Shown here one piece after another: positions 62,029 through 64,000 of a stretch of DNA of 64,000 nucleotides. The stretch's first letter is position 1. The number at the start of each line of letters is the position of its first letter. Under the pieces are notes generated by a model that saw only the letters and a program-made list of their open reading frames with translations, ran no database searches and was not told the origin of the DNA. A program made the position numbers and the translations under genes. The DNA is from Inquilinus ginsengisoli_A (GTDB lineage: Bacteria > Pseudomonadota > Alphaproteobacteria > DSM-16000 > Inquilinaceae), in NCBI RefSeq assembly GCF_031453975.1, contig NZ_JAVDPW010000001.1, positions 124,001-188,000 of the forward strand. Direction: 5' to 3'.

Positions 62029-62268
62029 ATGGTTGTGGATCGCAGTGGTCGTCCGGCGGAGCCGCCGCAGACAGGGGGGCAGCCGGATCCGCTCGACGGT
62101 TCGGGCGCCGCCGATGCATCGGACGGGTGGCATGAACCGGACCGGCTCACCGCCGTGCCGGAGGGGCTGGTCATCGCGGGCGGGCGGGCACCGAAGAACC
62201 AGTCCCGGATCGTCGAGCACCTCAAGGCGGTGCTGCTGGCGCCCGCCGGCGTGCGCCACTGGGACTAG
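62029..62268 (+). CDS. Small protein of a new family (WD-end type), copy 2
   Basis: This 79-residue protein starts at ATG 62029, five bases after AGGTGA; a GTG three codons upstream is possible. The first 50 residues are Pro/Gly/Asp-rich and probably unstructured (GRPAEPPQTGGQ, DGSGAADASDG). The last 29 end with NQSRIVEHLKAVLL and HWD, aligned without gaps to copy 1 at 59610. The stop is 12 bases from that of the convergent RTX protein 2. No family known. The pair shares only its C-terminus, so that part is the likely functional module. Confidence 0.6.
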   Translation: MVVDRSGRPAEPPQTGGQPDPLDGSGAADASDGWHEPDRLTAVPEGLVIAGGRAPKNQSRIVEHLKAVLLAPAGVRHWD

Positions 62269-62279
62269 GGGCAGGCCGC

Positions 62280-64000
62280 CTACAGCACGAAATCTGCGGC
62301 CGCCAGGGTGACCGCGCCGGTGAGCGCAATGTCGAAATCCGCCACGCCGTCACCATTGACGTCGCCGGCCACCAGCGTCTGGCCGCCGGACTGGATGACC
62401 CGGATCTGTCCCGCTGCCGAGAAGGCCGCCGCGCCGATGAAGGCGAAGGCCTGATCGCCGGCGACGGCCGTGTTCGCATCGATCAGCGTGAGCTGGATCC
62501 GGTCGCCGGCCGCATGGCTGAAATCGGTGATCAGGTCGTGCGTCGCCGCCCCCACCGGGCTGTGCGCGACGGCCGACAGGATGAAGCGGTCGGCGCCCGC
62601 CCCGCCGGTCAGCGTGTCCGCGCCGGCACCACCCTCCAAGGTGTCGTTCCCGTCATTCCCAGCCAGCACGTTGACGCCGGCGTTGCCGACCAGGGCGTTG
62701 GCCAGCGCATTGCCCGTGCCGTTGATCGCGCCGGCCCCGAGGAGGGTCAGGTTCTCGATCTCGCCACCGAGCGACCAGGTGATCCGCGACAGCACCGTGT
62801 CGATGCCGCCGCCGGCGGCTTCGGTCACGACGTCGCCGGCATTGTCCACGACAAAGATGTCGTTGCCGCCGCCACCGAACAGCCGGTCCGCCCCGGCGCC
62901 GCCGTCCAGGATATTGGCGGCATTGTTGCCGACGATGACGTTGGCCAGGATATTGCCGGTGCCGCTGATCGCCGCGGCGCCGGTCAGGACCAGGGTCTCA
63001 ATTTCGGCGCCGAGGGTGAAGCTGACCGACGACCGCACCGCATCGGTGCCGCCGCCGGCCGCCTCGACCACGACGTCGCCGGCATTGTCCACGACATAGG
63101 TGTCGTGGCCGCCGCCGCCGGTCATCCGGTCCGCCCCGGCACCGCCGTTCAGGGTGTTGGCGGCGGCGTTGCCGGTGATGGTGTTGGCCAGGGCGTTGCC
63201 GGTGCCGTCGATGGCGGCGGCGCCGGCCAGGATCAGGGTCTCGACCTCGGCGCCCAGCGTGTGGGTGACGGAAGACTGCACCGTATCGACCCCGCCGCCT
63301 GCCGCCTCGACCACGACGTCGCCGGCATTGTCGACGATATAGGTGTCGTTGCCGCCGCCGCCGGTCATGCGGTCCGCCCCGGCGCCGCCGTTCAGCAGGT
63401 TGGCGGCGGCATTGCCGACGATGGTGTTGGCCAGGGCGTTGCCGGTGCCGTTGATCGCCGCGGCGCCGGTCAGGACCAGGATCTCCAGCGTCGGGCCGAG
63501 GACATAGGTGATCGAGCTCTGCACCGTGTCCGTGCCCTCGTTCGCATTCTCGGTGACGATGTCGCCGGCATTGTCGACGATGTAGGTGTCGTTGCCGGTG
63601 CCGCCGGTCATGCTGTCGGCTCCGGCACCCCCGCTCAGCACGTCATTGCCGCCGAGGCCGACCAGCCGGTCCGTCCCGGCGCCGGTGGCCAGGACATCGT
63701 CCAGGGCGTTGCCGGTGAGGGTGTCGCTGCCGGATCCGGAGGTGAAGCGGATGCGCTCCACTCCGGTCATGTAGACGCTGAAATCCGATGACGAGGACGA
63801 CGTGTCCGGCGCCAGCAGCTGGAAGGTCAGGTCGGCGGTCACGGCGCTGCGGTCCACCACGGCGGTGTCCAGGCCGATGTCGCCATAGGCGGAATCGCTC
63901 CCCGCCCCGGTCTCGAGGATGTCGTCCCCCTGGTTCCCGTTCAGGGTGTCGTTTCCGGCCCCGCCCTTGAGGCGGTCGTCGCCGGTTCCGCCATAGAGGT
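62280..64000 (-). CDS. RTX protein 2 (5' partial)
   Basis: The frame runs from its TAG at 62280 to the window edge with no stop, so at least 573 residues are seen and the start is outside. It contains Gly/Asp-rich RTX nonapeptides (GGNDVLSGGAGADSM) and four 81-residue repeats with NDTYIVDNAGD and GTGNALANTI(V/T)GN. The C-terminus, DVNGDGVADFDIALTG, then DFVL, is the same type of module as in RTX protein 1 and marks type I secretion. No enzyme domain is in the visible part. Calcium binding and adhesive or structural roles outside the cell are likely. Confidence 0.9.
   Translation of the reverse strand, partial: LYGGTGDDRLKGGAGNDTLNGNQGDDILETGAGSDSAYGDIGLDTAVVDRSAVTADLTFQLLAPDTSSSSSDFSVYMTGVERIRFTSGSGSDTLTGNALDDVLATGAGTDRLVGLGGNDVLSGGAGADSMTGGTGNDTYIVDNAGDIVTENANEGTDTVQSSITYVLGPTLEILVLTGAAAINGTGNALANTIVGNAAANLLNGGAGADRMTGGGGNDTYIVDNAGDVVVEAAGGGVDTVQSSVTHTLGAEVETLILAGAAAIDGTGNALANTITGNAAANTLNGGAGADRMTGGGGHDTYVVDNAGDVVVEAAGGGTDAVRSSVSFTLGAEIETLVLTGAAAISGTGNILANVIVGNNAANILDGGAGADRLFGGGGNDIFVVDNAGDVVTEAAGGGIDTVLSRITWSLGGEIENLTLLGAGAINGTGNALANALVGNAGVNVLAGNDGNDTLEGGAGADTLTGGAGADRFILSAVAHSPVGAATHDLITDFSHAAGDRIQLTLIDANTAVAGDQAFAFIGAAAFSAAGQIRVIQSGGQTLVAGDVNGDGVADFDIALTGAVTLAAADFVL
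62680..63650 (-). repeat. Four 243-bp in-frame tandem repeats in RTX protein 2
   Basis: A block CG(A)CGTCGCCGGCATTGTC recurs at about 62828, 63071, 63314 and 63557, each 243 bases (81 codons) apart. Each unit has a TYIVDNAGD segment, a beta-strand pair with LVLTGAAAI or similar and a GTGNALAN segment. Copies are close at DNA level, so unit number may vary among strains by recombination. Confidence 0.8.

Noticed and set aside
62680..63650. CRISPR-like array
   Set aside because: The repeats are 243 bp, in frame and coding for RTX-type protein. No short direct repeats with unique spacers or cas genes are present.

Overview
The window is about 70% G+C, with dense gene packing, many ATGA/TTGA start-stop overlaps and Tat or Sec signals on most binding proteins. 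Together with the gene content (a single-domain PPK2, many ABC importers, RTX proteins, a DUF1127 protein, and a galactose/arabinose dehydrogenase that recalls the Azospirillum enzyme) this points to a free-living or opportunistic alphaproteobacterium of the Rhodospirillales/Azospirillales, perhaps Inquilinus-like. That assignment is inference. I found no rRNA, tRNA, CRISPR array, IS element or phage genes.

Layout. 1-4.1 kb: the end of an unknown gene, a block of inverted repeats, PPK2 and a Tat-exported phospholipase C. 4.1-13.3 kb: a minus-strand run made of an arginine-deiminase-superfamily hydrolase, an aminotransferase, a polyamine-type ABC importer and two tandem 326-aa secreted polysaccharide-lyase-like proteins, with a divergent LysR regulator. 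13.4-19 kb: a ribose-type sugar ABC importer ending in a galactose/arabinose 1-dehydrogenase-like gene. 19-26.6 kb: two tandemly duplicated phospholipases C and a TonB-dependent receptor of the haemoglobin/transferrin family. 26.6-37 kb: a peptide-uptake locus with three paralogous binding proteins, one set of two permeases and two ATPases, and an XRE-cupin/GAF regulatory pair with a near-perfect operator palindrome. 37-39.5 kb: two small secreted unknowns, one possibly frameshifted, and a LivJ-type binding protein. 39.7-44.8 kb: the most unusual stretch, with two paralogous LuxR-type regulators, three copies of a 24-bp dyad, an RTX protein, two decayed RTX C-termini and several very small genes, all on the minus strand. 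44.9-59.5 kb: mostly metabolic genes, including an MFS carrier, divergent pyrE/pyrC, a large ATPase-LuxR regulator, a D-threonine aldolase/D-serine dehydratase-like enzyme, a GST, a PcaD-like hydrolase, a LysE exporter and an AraC regulator. 59.6-64 kb: an OmpR-type two-component system flanked by two related small proteins of no known family, then a second RTX protein that runs off the window.

How they fit together (inference). The importers and enzymes suggest scavenging of peptides, guanidino compounds and sugars. The phospholipases, the TonB receptor and the RTX proteins form an outward-facing set that could serve lipid, phosphate or iron acquisition from other cells. The best candidates for something undescribed are the LuxR/dyad/small-gene modules at 41.4-44.8 kb and the pair of small proteins ending in WD at 59.6 and 62.0 kb.
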